64,000 nucleotides of DNA from Daucus carota subsp. sativus (GCF_001625215.2 NC_030383.2:7328779-7392778), one strand, 5' to 3'. Numbered from the stretch's first letter, positions 11,418-24,323 are shown. The notes: generated by a model from the letters alone, not told the origin. Translations and numbers: made by a program.

Positions 11418-13437
11418 TATGAGATGAGAGTATAAGTTGAATTTAGATTTCTGATTCTATCTCCGACCTGGGCATGGGCTTGATGGACAAGTTTGATAGT
11501 GAAAGAAAATTACACTCTTTAATTTACAGGTTGTTGTAAATGTTGAACGGGAGAAACAGTTGCAAGCATACAAATGGAGAGATGACAGGTGAGTTTTGTC
11601 AGCACATAATTGACATGTTAGCCCCATTGCGCAACGACATAAGTATTAATTTTGGGAAAAAAATTTATATTTTACTTTATTTGCCCAAAGGGCAAAGGCC
11701 CCAAACTATTCGATTATCAAATTATCTTGCACACTTAAGAGTCCTCACTTTCTCCTTCTCACAAACTTTCACAGCCAAACAAGCCGGCCCAATCAACTTA
11801 AAAATGGATTTACATACTAGGACTCCAGGAGGCTCAACGATTATGATTTCGTTGTGGTAATTTATCGGTAATTATCAAGAGAAATATTTGTTGTAAATCC
11901 GTAAGTTCAATATTTCTTGCAAAGATGTTAGTAACTACTCACAAAAATTTCAGGGGTATTTAATTGTTTAACGGGGTCCATGGTGACTTGGTGAGTCGGT
12001 GACAAGAATTTTAGATTGAATTATCACAATTTTGTTGTTAAAGTATGCAATAAAAATTCAGTCACCACATAGTTGTCTATGAAGAAGGGTCATAACAACT
12101 GGAATTTTGTAATAAACTACTTAGCATCTTTTTTTTTCACAATTTAAACTTATATATTTTATAAATAAATATTTATTCTAATATCTCTCGGGATAAGTCA
12201 GAGTTGAACCCGAGTATCCGGAACAACATAAAATAAACTCATCATTTGGACTATCCAATCATACTCCACTATTTACATCTTTGTCGCAAAATTAACTATG
12301 ATTACAAAATTCATTTCAAATTATTTATTATCACTATTTTTCTAACTGGAATTCCCATAAATATATCTGTTTCTTTTTTTTTTTAAACAATCAATATATT
12401 TGTTATCATTCTCGGTATTGCTGTTAGAATTCGATGACTATTAACGAAAATTTCTAGTTGTAATCATCAAAGATTATCAAAATAGTGATTTTAATATCAA
12501 TCACTAAATTATGATCGGATCAAACTGATTATTAAATTGTTGCCTTCACTCTTTTTCTTTTGTTAAATAAGGTCTTCACCTTTTAACTTTGTTAACTCAA
12601 ACTTATATATATCAACTGAACTGTAATTAGTAAGAAATTTTAAGGGATGATTTAGTTTATGATTAATAATTCTTGTTTACCATCTCATAATTTAGTGTTT
12701 GTATTAACAAAATCACTATTTAAATTTATCTTTATTCTCGATACACTCTGAACTCAATCTCTTGTCAATGTCCCTTTAAATGGGCGGAGTTCTCATTCTC
12801 AATTATCATTTTCATCAACAATCCAAACATTTATATAATAACATACAAAATATCATTAATTTTTTTTATAAAAAGGGCCAGATCTAGTGTAAAAATCATA
12901 ATTTTTGACTAATAGTTACTGTATATTTTTTTGAAGAAATTTGTACTTATTTTTCTGGACCAAGATTAGCCCCATGTTATATCTCTGCATATTTCATTGT
13001 TTCAATATAAACTTGACATAATTCTTTAGCACATAGACATTCTCAAGTACAATTTTAATCGTGAAGCAATCAATAATCAATTCTTCTGCACATGAATCAC
13101 CAATCAATGGCAAACTCATGCTACTATTATATCAGCTCAAAACACTATACATCTGGTCAGCATTAAACCAGAGAAAGCATCTTCTTCATTACTGTTTCCA
13201 ATCAATCTTCTCTGTGTAGTGGAGTGATCCGCATAACAAGGATCTTATAGTGTAAACTTTAAGCATAGAACGTTGGTTGAATAATTATAAACTTGCTTAT
13301 ATCTGCATTATGCATTATGCAGTATACTTAAACCTTATTGACTTCAATTTCAAATCTGATAAGCGCTCGATTTTTCACATTTCAATTAGCCAACTGTCAT
13401 TTACACTTATCTATCTATGCAACCCTGTATTTTTGTT

Positions 13438-13443
13438 TATAAA
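13438..13443 (+). promoter_or_regulatory. Candidate TATA box of the pectinesterase gene
   Basis: TATAAA in the context TTGTTTATAAAGAGAG, about 130 bp upstream of the pectinesterase ATG, leaving room for a 5' leader of about 100 nt. Judged by position and sequence only. Confidence 0.4.
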
Positions 13444-13569
13444 GAGAGAGCTAGCAGATAGTTCTGATGCTTAATGACCCCGGAAATATTTTTTCGAATT
13501 TTCACCAGATCCCAGAGAAAAACAAAGCAAAGAAACCAAAAGGGTTATTGAAATAGTTCTTATTTCTTC

Positions 13570-16101
13570 ATGGCTACCAAGATCATAGCATTATTTTTTT
13601 TCTGCATATTTTTTTCTTGTGTCAATACTTCCCAAGCCATAGTTGTCTCAGACGAATCGTTACGTAATATCAACTCCTGGTGCGAAAGTACACCCCATCC
13701 GGAGCCATGCAAGTATTTCTTGAGCCATGATCTACAGGTGGAACCAAAAGACAGCGGCGATTTCAGGAGAATAATGGTGGAAGTAGCTCTGGAGAAGGCC
13801 TTAAAAGAGCAAAATGGCACGGATAGGCTTGAAAATCGATGTGATAGCAAGAGGAGAAGAGCAGCGTGGACTGATTGCAACACATTGTTCCAAAACACAA
13901 TTTATCAACTCAACCAAACCCTCGAAGCCTTGAAAAAAAACACAAGCGTTTCTTTCAATTTTGATGCGCAGACTTGGCTCAGCGCTGCCTTGACGAATAT
14001 TGAGGTATGTCGTTCGGGTTCTGTAGAGCTAAATGTTACCAAATTCATAGCTCCCATTGTGTCGAATAATGTGTCAGAGCTGATTAGTAATAGCTTGGCA
14101 ATCAACGGAGCTCCTTCCGCGGATGAGGATCAAGGAGAAAATAATAAAGATAAAGATTTTCCGACATGGTTTACTAGGAAAGACAGGAGACTCCTGCGAA
14201 GGAGATCATGGCCGTCGAGGGCGAACGTTGTGGTGGCCAAAGACAGGTCCGGGAAGTTTAGTTCAGTTCAAGCTGCTATAAATTATGCAGCAAGAGTGAA
14301 GAAGAGAGATTCGAGATTCATTATATATGTGAAGAGAGGTGTTTATCGCGAAAATATTGTTGTTCCGAATACGCTGAGCAAGATTATGTTGGTTGGCGAC
14401 GGGATGAGGTACACAATAATCACTGGGAGCAGAAGTGTAGGTGCGGGATTTACAACCTACAGCTCTGCAACTGCAGGTAAACTAATTTATTTTTTAGTCT
14501 TGCTAAAGAAATTACTAATATTGCATAGCTTATGAATAAATCACCTGAAATAAGCTTAAGAAATATGTAAACACCGAGTTGAATACAGGGGTCCTTCCAA
14601 TCAAAACTTATCACATGTCATTTTGGGTGAGATTTTATACCCAATTTTGTGCTTCAAGCATTTTCCTTTGGTAAATTATCTAATGCACAAATTTAAACAC
14701 CGACATGCAACGAGATGTCACACTGAGACACTGATACCTTAAGCAGCATTACTGTGATCATCGCTTAAAACTTTCTGGTGTCGAGTGTTGCTGTAGGGCT
14801 TTCAGTTTTGTCTTCAACAATTCTACAGAGCCATACAGTTTTTAAATTTCTATGTAATTATGTAGTGTTTTGAGTCATTGAGTACGCGTCTATATTCATG
14901 TCACAGGAAGTGAAAAGAATACTGCAGGATTGAGATTTTAGAATTTAGGTTCTTAAAATCAGACAGCTGATGTTCTGAAAATCAGCAAAAATGAAATTGA
15001 TGTTTTTTAAGTGAAGAAGCGAAGAAGCTACAGCAAGTTTAAAAGTCTCGATTAAGTTTCTAGATAATTTTGTGAAAAGGAAGAATAACATAACATAGTC
15101 ATTAATATAATGATGCGATCGTGTGATGTAGAATTCTATTTGGCAATTTAAATATTCCTCTTGATCAGCCTTTTGTGGATCTCAAACCAAATTTAATTCT
15201 GCCAGAGTATTGTATGATTGTATCGTGTATCATCTTATGCAGACAGTAGCCAGACACCACTAAATTCGGATCAGTTCTTGCAACTAACTGTTGACCTGAC
15301 ACTAATAATCTAAATAGATTCCGTTTTTCATATCATATTGAGCTTGTAAGATCTGCAACAATTGACTTCGATTTTCTGCATCTGATATACCTCTAAAATT
15401 CATCAGGGATCGACGGAGTTGGCTTTATTGCACGTAGCATTACGTTCCGTAACACAGCTGGACCGCAGAAGGGACAGGCCGTGGCTCTTCGATCAGCATC
15501 TGATCTCTCTGTATATTATTCCTGTGCTTTTGAAGGATACCAGGACACTCTTTTTGTTCTTGCACAACGCCAATTTTACAAGTCATGTTACATTTACGGT
15601 ACCATAGACTTCATCTTTGGAAATGCAGCAGCTGTGTTTCAGAACTGCATTATAAATGTCCGAAGACCGCTGCACGGCCAGATAAACGTCATAACGGCTC
15701 AAGGCCGGGCTGACCCGTACCAGAACACCGGTATTTCAATTCATAGCTCACGTATACAAGCTGCACCGGACCTTAGACCGGTGGTGAGAGAATTCAACAC
15801 ATACCTAGGACGTCCGTGGCAGCAATATTCGCGAACTGTTGTGATGAATTCCTTCATCGACAGCCTGGTGAATCCGCAAGGATGGTTAGCCTGGCAAGAA
15901 TCGAATTTTGCTTGGAATACTTTGTATTACGGGGAGTATAATAACTTCGGGCCAGGTTCTGTCACCGGAAAAAGAGTCAGGTGGCGCGGCTACCACGTTA
16001 TCAGAAGTGCGAACGAGGCATCTAAGTTCACAGCAGCGAAGCTTATAGCTGGTCAGGCCTGGTTAGCTTCCACTGGGGTGCCATTTTACTTAGGGCTATG
16101 A
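13570..16101 (+). CDS. Pectinesterase with N-terminal pectinesterase-inhibitor domain (type I PME)
   Basis: Two exons, 13570-14476 and 15407-16101, join through a GT-AG intron to 533 residues. Residues 1-24 form a signal peptide, so the product enters the secretory route to the cell wall. A PMEI pro-domain (about 30-180) is followed by a basic processing site (RKDRRLLRR) and the catalytic beta-helix. Diagnostic blocks are visible: GVYRE, QAVALR, YQDTLF with catalytic Asp349, GTIDFIFG with Asp370, and YLGRPW with the substrate-binding Arg. The enzyme removes methyl esters from homogalacturonan, changing wall stiffness. All key residues are present and the frame is open, so it is probably functional. 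Several N-x-S/T sites lie in the pro-domain. Length and single-intron structure fit the family. Confidence 0.95.
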
Positions 16102-17787
16102 TCATATCTCAATCACATGCCATTCATTCTCAGAATTGCTTTCATTAGTTTATTTTACAAAGTTCTGTATATTATTTTTTATATATACCTATCATCTTGA
16201 AAATGAAAAATCATATCGATTTTTCTTTAACCAACTTGTATGAGTTTCTCCTATGTTGATTGCTTGATGTAAAGCGGAAACTATTACTGTACAAGTCAAT
16301 CATATTCTTGTTGAATCCTCCTTGTAATGAAAAGACTACAGATATAATTCAGCAATGATTTTGAACAAAAGATGCACAGCAGTGATCTTTAGAGCCTTGC
16401 AAATGTAGAAAAGAAGTTTTGCCTATACGGCTATACTAATCTTAGTTTAACAGAAACATAACAATTCAGCCTTAATATAATGATGTCTAGTTAATACCCA
16501 GTTCAATAAGAACCACCATACAATTGATCCCTAAGATAGAAAGGTTAAGTAGAATCTGTGCACCATAATAACAAACCAACAGAATCTTGAGTCAGATAAC
16601 AAAAGCAGAAGAAAACAAACATAGATAGGCTAAATCATCTCAACAATCCACTTTTGTTTGTGCTCCATCTTTTCCTGCGTACAACCAAAAAGCTATCCAG
16701 AACAGCCGTCATGATCCTGCAAATTGTAACATTAACAATGCTTACTTGTTGAACAAAGAACTGCTATAATTAATTACATACCCGGGTGTAGGCAACACGG
16801 ATTCACATTGTACTCAATGTAGACAGTATATTACTGTAGGAACTAGGATGTCAACCAGATGTAAACTTGTCAGTACTAGAAAGCAAAGCCCTTGAGGATC
16901 TACTAGAACTATATACTAGCATCATCAGTTCCTAACAGACAAGAACTTCATATAACAGACTAATATCACTAACGTCTAAATTGGAACTTTCTACCATTTA
17001 AACTTAATTTCAGTCTGTCAGCGATATTCATAATTCATGTATCCCGCAAGCATTCATCTGTAACTCTTTCCTTAGAAGACATAATTGAAAATTCATGCAT
17101 CTTAATTTTAAACTTCTAAACCAACAGGATTCCAAGACCAACGATATATGTTTATGATTATTCATGTAGCCTGCAAGCATTCTTCTGTAACTCTTTGCTT
17201 AGAAAACATCATACAAAAATTCGTAATGTTTATATAGTTTATAATGATTAGTCTTTTAGACCTAGAATGACAAGGGTGTTTTAAAAGTCTTTACCCACTT
17301 TCCGTATGTCTCTCTACTTAAGCTGATTATCGACAGTATTAACATAACCTTCTGGCAGAATACAGGGCACTGCAACAGGTTTCAACAATTCTCGGAATAC
17401 ACGCCACCCCACATAACCAAAACAACGTCATGTGATTATTCAAGCTACAGAAACCTGATGTGTGAAATTATACTGCAAGAATCCCAACTTAAAATTTCTG
17501 TCTTCTTATAGTCAGGTAATTCTCATAATTTAGAATCTCTAAAAGACCCAACTAGAAATTCCCGTCTTCTTATAGTCAGGTGTATTGTTATAATTCAGGA
17601 TTAAGGTGTTATTCATCATATTCTTATAGTCATACTTGTCGGGTATTCTCCTTCACAAGTTTTCATACAAGACAGTAGTGTATATTATCTAATTAAATAA
17701 TATATCTTATTAACGCAAAAGATATTGTAATACAAGATAAAGATTTTAAGAATCTTACACATCAACTTCGTGCACTTGTCTCCTGTA
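16102..17787. other. Pectinesterase 3' end and spliced 3'-UTR region of the F-box gene
   Basis: The left part is pectinesterase 3' flank. On the minus strand a probable terminal 3'-UTR exon of the F-box gene begins at 16716 after TTTGCAG. The same exon with conserved acceptor appears in the duplicate at 20074. A local duplication is seen at 17032-17093 and 17159-17220 (sharing GCAAGCATTC and CTGTAACTCTTT). No other gene is seen. Confidence 0.5.
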
Positions 17788-19235
17788 CTAAAGCTTCAGG
17801 TTGAACGCCTTGGACAAGAAATCATCCAATTGACGACTAAAGACAATGTCAGTAATCAATTGAAATTAGAGCGTGCTAGTTAGTATGAACTCAGTACCCA
17901 AAAGGCAACCACATTTACAGGAAAAGAGTACAATCAAATAACCATCTAACTTAGGAGTTGTAAATAGCTCAACAATTCAAATTTGCCAAGCATCTAAAGT
18001 CATGGACACAATAATCCATTGCTCAGGAACATGCAGTTGAGATAAAGAAGTAATACATGAAGTATAAAAGAAAAGATGTACCTCTTCTTCGTTTTCCTTT
18101 TAGACCATGGAAACTCAGTACTATCCTCATAATCGAGCTTTACAAGACTTTCCAGAGATACATATGCTTTCCAAAAATCAGGAAAGTGAAACTTTTTGCT
18201 GATAACCTTTTGTTCAAGTTCATACCACAGCAGCTGGCTAGCATCTTGCTGTAGGAGGACTTTCTTACCAGTGTTTGAATATGCCACAGCAGTCAGTTGC
18301 ACAAACGGGAGATCATCATTCTGTACAACAGACAATATCTTGCTCCACGACTTCTTAACACCATATTTCTCCATCACCCATATATCAATGTACCTCATAT
18401 TATAGTTGCAATTCAAACACAGTTTCCCTCCTAGAACTCCAAGAGTTGCCATATTATCCGACATATCAGAGTACCGAGGCTGGGGAAGCAAACCATATTT
18501 CTCAGTTCCAAGATTGAACGAAGCAATGACAGCAGCCTCAGACCCAAATCGCTTGCACACTAGCCAATGCACAGCACTATCAAGAAACACCCCATGTTCA
18601 GATGTAGACACACGATAGGGAAAGTCCAGAACCCTTCTCCAGCCATTTTTCTTCAAACTAAAAACCTTAACCTCATTCTTAACCATATCAGGAAACTGAG
18701 CGATACGCACCACTTTATAATCATCGCGCACAGAATCATACCCGAAACCATAACTAACAAACTCACACTTAGTTTCCGAATAGTACACAGGATACTCAAC
18801 TGGGGAAACCGGTAACAACTTATGCTTTCGAGTAGCGGGGTTCACCAAAACAAGGCTAAGATTAGGAGGGTCAGGCTGGGAAATAGTTTCGAGAACACAC
18901 GTATCAACATTTTTAGCAGTTAAGAGCAAAATCAAGCCATTACAAGAAGCAATAAAATGAGCACCACAGTGTGTGAAGGGGTGATTGACAAAAGTAGCAA
19001 AAGGGTTATCAAAATCAAAGTCTGTATAACAGATACTAGTACAATCAATAGAAGTAGTGATAATAGTTCGATTAGAGTTAGAAACGAGAGATTTATGCAA
19101 GTGGGAGTTGATGAAATGAGGAGAATCGATTAGAGCACGGAGAGGCTTGGATACACACCTGAAACGAAGGAGAGATTTAACGGGCAGGCGTGAGAAGATG
19201 TTGGCGATCAAGTGGGGTGGAATCAGATCAGACAT
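17788..19235 (-). CDS. F-box protein with F-box-associated (FBA/kelch-type) domain
   Basis: Exon 1 (19235-18082) encodes an N-terminal F-box, IFSRLPVKSLLRFRCVSKPL, then an FBA-type interaction region with FVSYGFGYDSVRDDYKVVRI and VNPATRKHKLLP. I end exon 1 at the donor GAAGAG/GTACAT and join it to a small exon (17836-17788), giving 400 residues ending in LDDFLSKAF plus a short tail; reading through the donor would instead add a hydrophobic tail. The same donor, small exon and ending exist in the neighbouring copy, which supports the splice. F-box proteins are substrate receptors of SCF ubiquitin ligases; the target is unknown. Start is the first ATG directly before the F-box. The frame is intact, so it is likely functional. 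Confidence 0.88.
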
Positions 19236-20966
19236 TGTTGCTGTTGATGTTGTGTTGGGTCAAGACAATGCTCCAAACCCTCACTTTGTTTCTTTTCTTC
19301 CAGCAGGGTTTACAAGGGGTTTTTTGTTTGGGAAATGCTTGTTATCTGAATATTTTTCCAAACTTTTCTCTATCTTGTGATTGATTCCTTTCACATCAGT
19401 AATAATGTACTATAAATCACTCAATTAAGTTAGTCATAAATCATTTAATGAAATTATACATATATATTTGTCTTCATTTATTCATATATATTTGTCTTCA
19501 TTTATTGACAACAATTTACGAGTTACTCTCATATCTTTTTGTTGTTTTATACTTTCAACAAGCTAATTGTTAATTCGGTCTTTCTAGTGTGTTTAAAGTC
19601 ACACAATAAGTCTCAACTTTCAAGAAAATAGCTTGTTCTTATTCGTGTGAACGCAAGAAGCCATCAACATTTATTATTTATCCACCGATCAAAATTTACC
19701 ATTCTAATGAAAGTGACTATTGTGTGGCACATCATAGAATATCCCTCATTAATTTGTGGTCATTTATTGACAACAATTTATGAGCTATCTTTTTGTCATT
19801 TATAAGCAATTATCAGCAACAATCTACGAGTTATCTTATGGCTGATTAGCATCACAAACACCATAATAATCAATACCCGAGTGAGAAAGGTTATCGACTT
19901 GAATCTGTTACCGCAATAACAGAACAATAGACTTCCAAGTCTTTAAAAAAAAAAAAACAGCAGATTAATACAGAACAATTAGAATAGTTCAAATCATTTA
20001 GTAACAGATTGGTGGATAGCTCCAGCTTCTCCACTGCACAACCAAAAAGCTACCCCAGAACAACGGTCAATGACCTGCAAAAAATTATTCAATGTTCCTA
20101 ATTAGAACAAACCGGTATATATTAAATACTAAAGTAGGCAGAACCAGGGGATGACAATGCACTCAATGTAGTCATCAAATTTTCATAAAAAGTTGTCCAG
20201 ATGACCGGATGTAATATTGTTGGAACCAGAGTGTAAACCCCTTCACGATCTGTCAGTACTTTATATTAGCATCATAAATTTAAGAATAAAAAGATTCAAT
20301 AAACATATAGCTTTTGATTAGAGACAAACAGTATCAGCTACGTAGTACTTCAGCGAACTTTTAACATTCTGAGACTTGCTATTATTTCATTTTAGCCTAT
20401 CAGTGAGAGTTACACTTCACTGAAATACACTTCATGACATTTCAACCAACAAAACACAAAGACAAATGAAACATATTAATAAGGAATCGTCCTGCAAGGA
20501 TTCTTTACTCTTTCTGTAAAAGACAAAAAGTATGAAGAGTTAACTTTTCATAACAAAGTCGCTAGTTTGTAATGATTCCATCCTGTAGACCTAAAATGAC
20601 AAGGGGTGCTTAAGAAGTTTTTATAAATAAACCTTATTCCCTTGCTGAAGCTGATTATAGATAAAATCAACTAGAACATTTGGCCAAATTCAGCACACGC
20701 CAACAATAATATAATACTTCTCTGGGCATTTATATCATACTGCTCCAGAACTTGGCCTTTATAAAGCTCTATGATTCACTATAAAATTTTACAGACAGTA
20801 CTAATGTCTTTCAGAAGTTGGCATACTAAGTCGAAACAAAGTTTACAGATAAATACAACAGACAGGACCTAGTAGTAATCTCACGCAAGAGATGAAACAA
20901 GATAAATAGTTTATGAAACTTACACATCATCTTCCTGTATTTGCCCTGATTATATATATCAGTTGA
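19236..20966. other. F-box spacer and spliced 3'-UTR of the second F-box copy
   Basis: Contains the promoter of the intact F-box gene, a 24-bp tandem duplication (CATATATATTTGTCTTCATT unit at 19459-19506), loosely repeated ACAATTTACGAGTTA phrases, and from about 19980 on a duplicated copy of the F-box 3'-UTR region, including a minus-strand exon start at 20074 after TTGCAG. No separate gene is seen. Confidence 0.5.
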
Positions 20967-22204
20967 CTAGAACACGAGTTTAAACCCCTTGGACAGAAAA
21001 TCATCAAGTTTGCTGAAGACAGTAGCAATTAAGTCTAATTAAAGGATGTTAATTATAGTCAATGTACTCAGTGCCCACACAGCAATGCACATTGAACAAC
21101 ACAACTAAATTTAACATCAGAAAATTTTAAAGTATGAAATTCAATTGCTAAGAATCGAGCCTAAGTTAAAGTTGACAACTTAACATAGATATGCAATACA
21201 TTCAATTAAAGAAAAGTGGTACCTCTTTTTTTTTTTTTCGAAACTGTGCCATACCGGTACTAGGAGCACTGTCGAGCTTAACAAGGCTTTCCACAGATCC
21301 ATAAGCTCTCCAAAAATCAGGAATGACAGGATTGTTTACCATTTTGATGACTTTCAATTCAAGGTCATACCAAACAAGCTCTCCAAAATCTTTCAGTAGA
21401 AGGACTTTCTTACGATTGTTGGAATATGCCAGAGGCTTCAGTTGCATAAACTGAAGAGCAACATTCTGCACAATAGTAAGTATCTTGGTCCACGATCCCG
21501 CCACACCATAATTCTCCATCACCCATATGTCAACATTCCTCATATTATAATTGCAATTCATACAAAGTTTCCCTCCTAGCACTGTCACAATTTCCATAAA
21601 CTCCTCGAAACCAGAGTAACAAGGCTGAGGTAGTAAACAGTACTCTTCAGCAGCAAGATCAAAAGCAGCAATCCTAACAACCTCAAGCCCTAATTGGGCA
21701 GAAACACTCACCGCCCAATGCATCGCACCTTAACAAACACCCCCTGAGTAGTACACCCAAGCCGATACGGAAAATCCTCCCCCTTACTCCACTCATTAAA
21801 CTTAAGACTAAAAATTTTAACCTCATTCATCCCGACAAACTGAGCAATCCGAACCACATTATAATCATCACTAACTGTATCATACCCAACACCGTAACTA
21901 ATGAAGTCACACTTAGCTTTCGTATAACAAGCAGGATACTTAATCGGGGAAACAGGCAACAACTTGAACTATCGAGTAGCGGGGTTAACCAAAGCAAGAT
22001 TAAGATAGTGCAATCAATAGAAGAAGTGATAATAGTTCGATTTGTATTTGAGGCGAGGGATTTTTTAAGGTGAGATTTGATGAAATGAGGGGAATCGATT
22101 AGGGCACGGAGAGGTTTGGATACACACCTGAAGCGGAGGAGAGATTTGACGGGGAGGCGTGAGAAGATTTTGGTCATCAGGTGGGGTGGAATCAGATGCG
22201 ACAT
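20967..22204 (-). pseudogene. F-box pseudogene, tandem copy of the 17788-19235 gene
   Basis: Same orientation and exon plan as its neighbour: exon 1 from 22204 to a conserved donor at 21223, and a small exon 21012-20967 that also reads LDDFLSK. The F-box (IFSRLPVKSLLRFRCVSKPL) is identical, but after SSIDCT about 65 residues present in the other copy are missing and the frame shifts. An in-frame TAG then interrupts NPATR, and a second shift lies near 21715 between GVFVK and MHWAV. It therefore cannot make the full protein, although a short F-box-only product is conceivable. The rest (LPQPCYSGFEE, NYNMRNVDIWVM) remains clearly similar, so inactivation looks fairly recent. Confidence 0.88.
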
Positions 22205-22590
22205 TGTCGCTGCTGCCGAGGAAATGAAGCTCGGGAGGTAAAGGTTTTTTTCCTGTTTCTCAACCAGGGTTTCTGGCGAATTAAGCGATCAGAATTCAGG
22301 ATAACTGTTTTTTTTTTTTTGTATCATGTTAGTCCAGGTCGCTGCCATATGTACAGGTTCCAGCGGAAGGATTAAATAGAACGTATTTTTTAACGTTATA
22401 TTAGTCATTTTTATTACATACAAGCTGCGGCGCTTTTCAACCGTTAGTACAAGATTTTTCTCATACAGCGCAAACATGGTATGTATTATTTTGTTTTAAT
22501 TCTGACTGTTTTCCGACGCCTAGGAATTTGTATGTTATTTAACTGGTGCCCAATAATTATATGTCCGATACCTGAACTCATATCATATCT
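22205..22590. other. Spacer left of the Helitron nest
   Basis: Promoter side of the F-box pseudogene, a T-run at about 22308-22320, and AT-rich DNA. No gene was recognised. Confidence 0.4.
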
Positions 22591-22700
22591 ACTTCTATAT
22601 ATTAAAAAGAGAACCAAGGTAGGAATCTGTATGTTATTTAACCGGTGCCCAATAAATATATGCCCGATACCTGAACCCATATCATATCTATCTATTTCTA
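22511..22700 (+). repeat. ~100-bp direct duplication, each copy ending in a Helitron 5' terminus
   Basis: The phrase starting AGGAATTTGTATGTTATTTA occurs at about 22523 and again (AGGAATCTGTATGTTATTTA) at about 22620. Each continues through GGTGCCCAATAA and GATACCTGAAC, and each ends in TTCTATATATTAAAA. The first Helitron start (22594) is therefore a relic of about 25 bp, followed by the duplicated flank and the real start at 22697. Confidence 0.75.
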
Positions 22701-22904
22701 TATATTAAAAGGGGACTAGGGGCAAAAAGAGCAAAGAAAATACCTGTGAAATTACATATATACCCTTAGTTTACACAGAATTTCTAGAATGCCCTCAACG
22801 TGTTATACTGAATACTCTTCGTTTTCTTGCTGTGTTCTACCGGTTTCTTTTCATGTTTATCGTTTGTTTGCTCTTTAATTTGGCTTCAGTATTCTCTCGT
22901 TGCT

Positions 22905-23024
22905 TTTCACTGGATGGCTTCCCGGAAAAGCGGGGCAAACCGAGGCTGTGCCTGACCAAGAAGTTACCGAGGAGCGCGGGACGCTGAAGCGACTGCGGAA
23001 TGCTACTCGCCGGGAACTAGGTAT
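22905..23024 (+). pseudogene. GRP-motif (AT-hook-like) exon relic, copy 1
   Basis: Reads EKRGKPRLCLTK in one frame and, after a shift, EERGTLKRLRNATRREL, ending at a GGTATGG donor-like site. It matches the exon at about 25270-25389. Short basic GRP-type exons near the 5' end recur in each Helitron of this window. Not intact. Function unknown; the R/K-GRP core resembles an AT-hook. Confidence 0.5.
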
Positions 23025-23489
23025 GGTTTCTCAGATCATGATTTGTTTGCCCTTACCTATTACAAAATGCCATGCTCTGTAACCCCCAGTAAATCATTTC
23101 CAGGGAAAAGAATCGATATACACACTGCTAATTGAATTGAATCAGAGACAAACAGGAATATATTGTTTGTTTGATTACAAATCTTGAGTTTGAGTGGGTG
23201 AAAGAGTCAAGATATATTCAGGTCCAGGGTATATCAATTTCTCAAGGGGTTTGATAAACCCTAAACTCGGGGTTTATCAAAGTCTTCTGTCATCAGTCTG
23301 CAATTTGTAGTCGTTTCTCCATATATATATATTCTCTGCCAGCTCTTTCATTTAATTACGCTGTTCACTCCTTGTCTGCGATTTGTTTGGTGCTAGGTTG
23401 CCTCTCTTCTGTTGGGTTTTTGTCATGGTTTGGGTTTTAGAGAAAGAGATTCGTTTTTTGTTTGTATATTAATTGGGTTTATGAGGCAG

Positions 23490-23545
23490 CTTCTTCACAA
23501 TGGATGGTTCCTCGAAAGAACATGGCAGGCATAGTTTTCTTTACA
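23490..23545 (+). pseudogene. GRP-motif exon relic, copy 2 (short)
   Basis: The stretch TTCTTCACAATGGATGGTTC and the bases after it match the start of the exon at 25250-25300 (TTCTTCCCAATGGTTGATTC), but the copy diverges after about 45 bases (SSKEHGRHSF). Confidence 0.4.
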
Positions 23546-24323
23546 GTGAAACTCGATTTTTTTTTTCCAATTGAAGGTTTCATTTTTCAAGTCAAGAAGG
23601 GGATTTGTTCGCATAGCTATGGAGAAGGGATGTGATACAGTGCCAGCTTTTGGCTTTGGTTAGGTATACACTAATTCTATTATGCTTCGATATATGAGCT
23701 TATTAATGACCTCCACATTTTTACCCTGTCCTCTCATCTCAGTCTGCACTATTAAATTTTAATACTTCATTATTGTCAAAGAGACATCTATTATATGGTG
23801 TTCACCTTCCTATTCAGTTCTGCATTCATTGATGCTAATTTCTGTATCGCAAATTGCTTTAGACTGAAGTCAATAAATGGTGGAAGCCTAACGACAATTT
23901 GCTCCTGCAAATTGGTAGAGCAATAAGGGCTATATGTTGAAATAGATCTCCATAGTATTTCTGCTTGACAGAATCACACCATACAAGGATCCAGATGATC
24001 CTTGTATATAGTTGCATCTAGATGATCTAAAAGCTAGCTTACATCAACTGAAAAGCTTACCAAGGATCCACCATACAAGGAAGATGGGTATAGTTTGATT
24101 CTGAAGTAAGGGTGCTGGATGTGAAAGCATCGACTAATGATACTTTTATATATGAGATAATAGCTTTATCCAATACTGTGGTTGCAGCAACTCAGCAAGA
24201 GTCAAGGACATGAAGTGTTGTCTAAGCATTGTAGAAGACTAGATGGTATATCAGTTTTAAGGGAATAAAGTGTGATATATGGCGAACTATCTTTTTGCAA
24301 CCTATAGGTTTATTATGAGAAGC

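Larger units (their letters stand above)
10682..13569. other. Intergenic region between O-methyltransferase and pectinesterase
   Basis: Holds the O-methyltransferase 3' end, a Stowaway-like MITE (11162-11417) and otherwise AT-rich DNA. Around 11528-11590 an AG-flanked stretch reads VVNVEREKQLQAYKWRDD in one frame and could be a stray exon; I do not recognise it. The pectinesterase promoter occupies the right end. Confidence 0.5.
16620..22230 (-). repeat. Tandem segmental duplication carrying the two F-box copies
   Basis: Roughly 16620-19250 and 19980-22230 are homologous along the F-box coding exon, the small C-terminal exon and the terminal 3'-UTR exon. Similarity includes non-coding stretches such as CAACCAAAAAGCTA in the last exon, so the unit duplicated as DNA, not through an mRNA. 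Confidence 0.8.

Noticed and set aside
11540-11860. 106-codon open frame downstream of the O-methyltransferase
   Set aside because: No recognisable domain; the composition is mixed and one alternative frame gives only a short exon-like stretch.
18000-18081. C-terminal extension of the F-box protein by direct read-through
   Set aside because: The extension is hydrophobic and begins exactly at a conserved GT donor shared with the duplicate, so the spliced ending is more likely.
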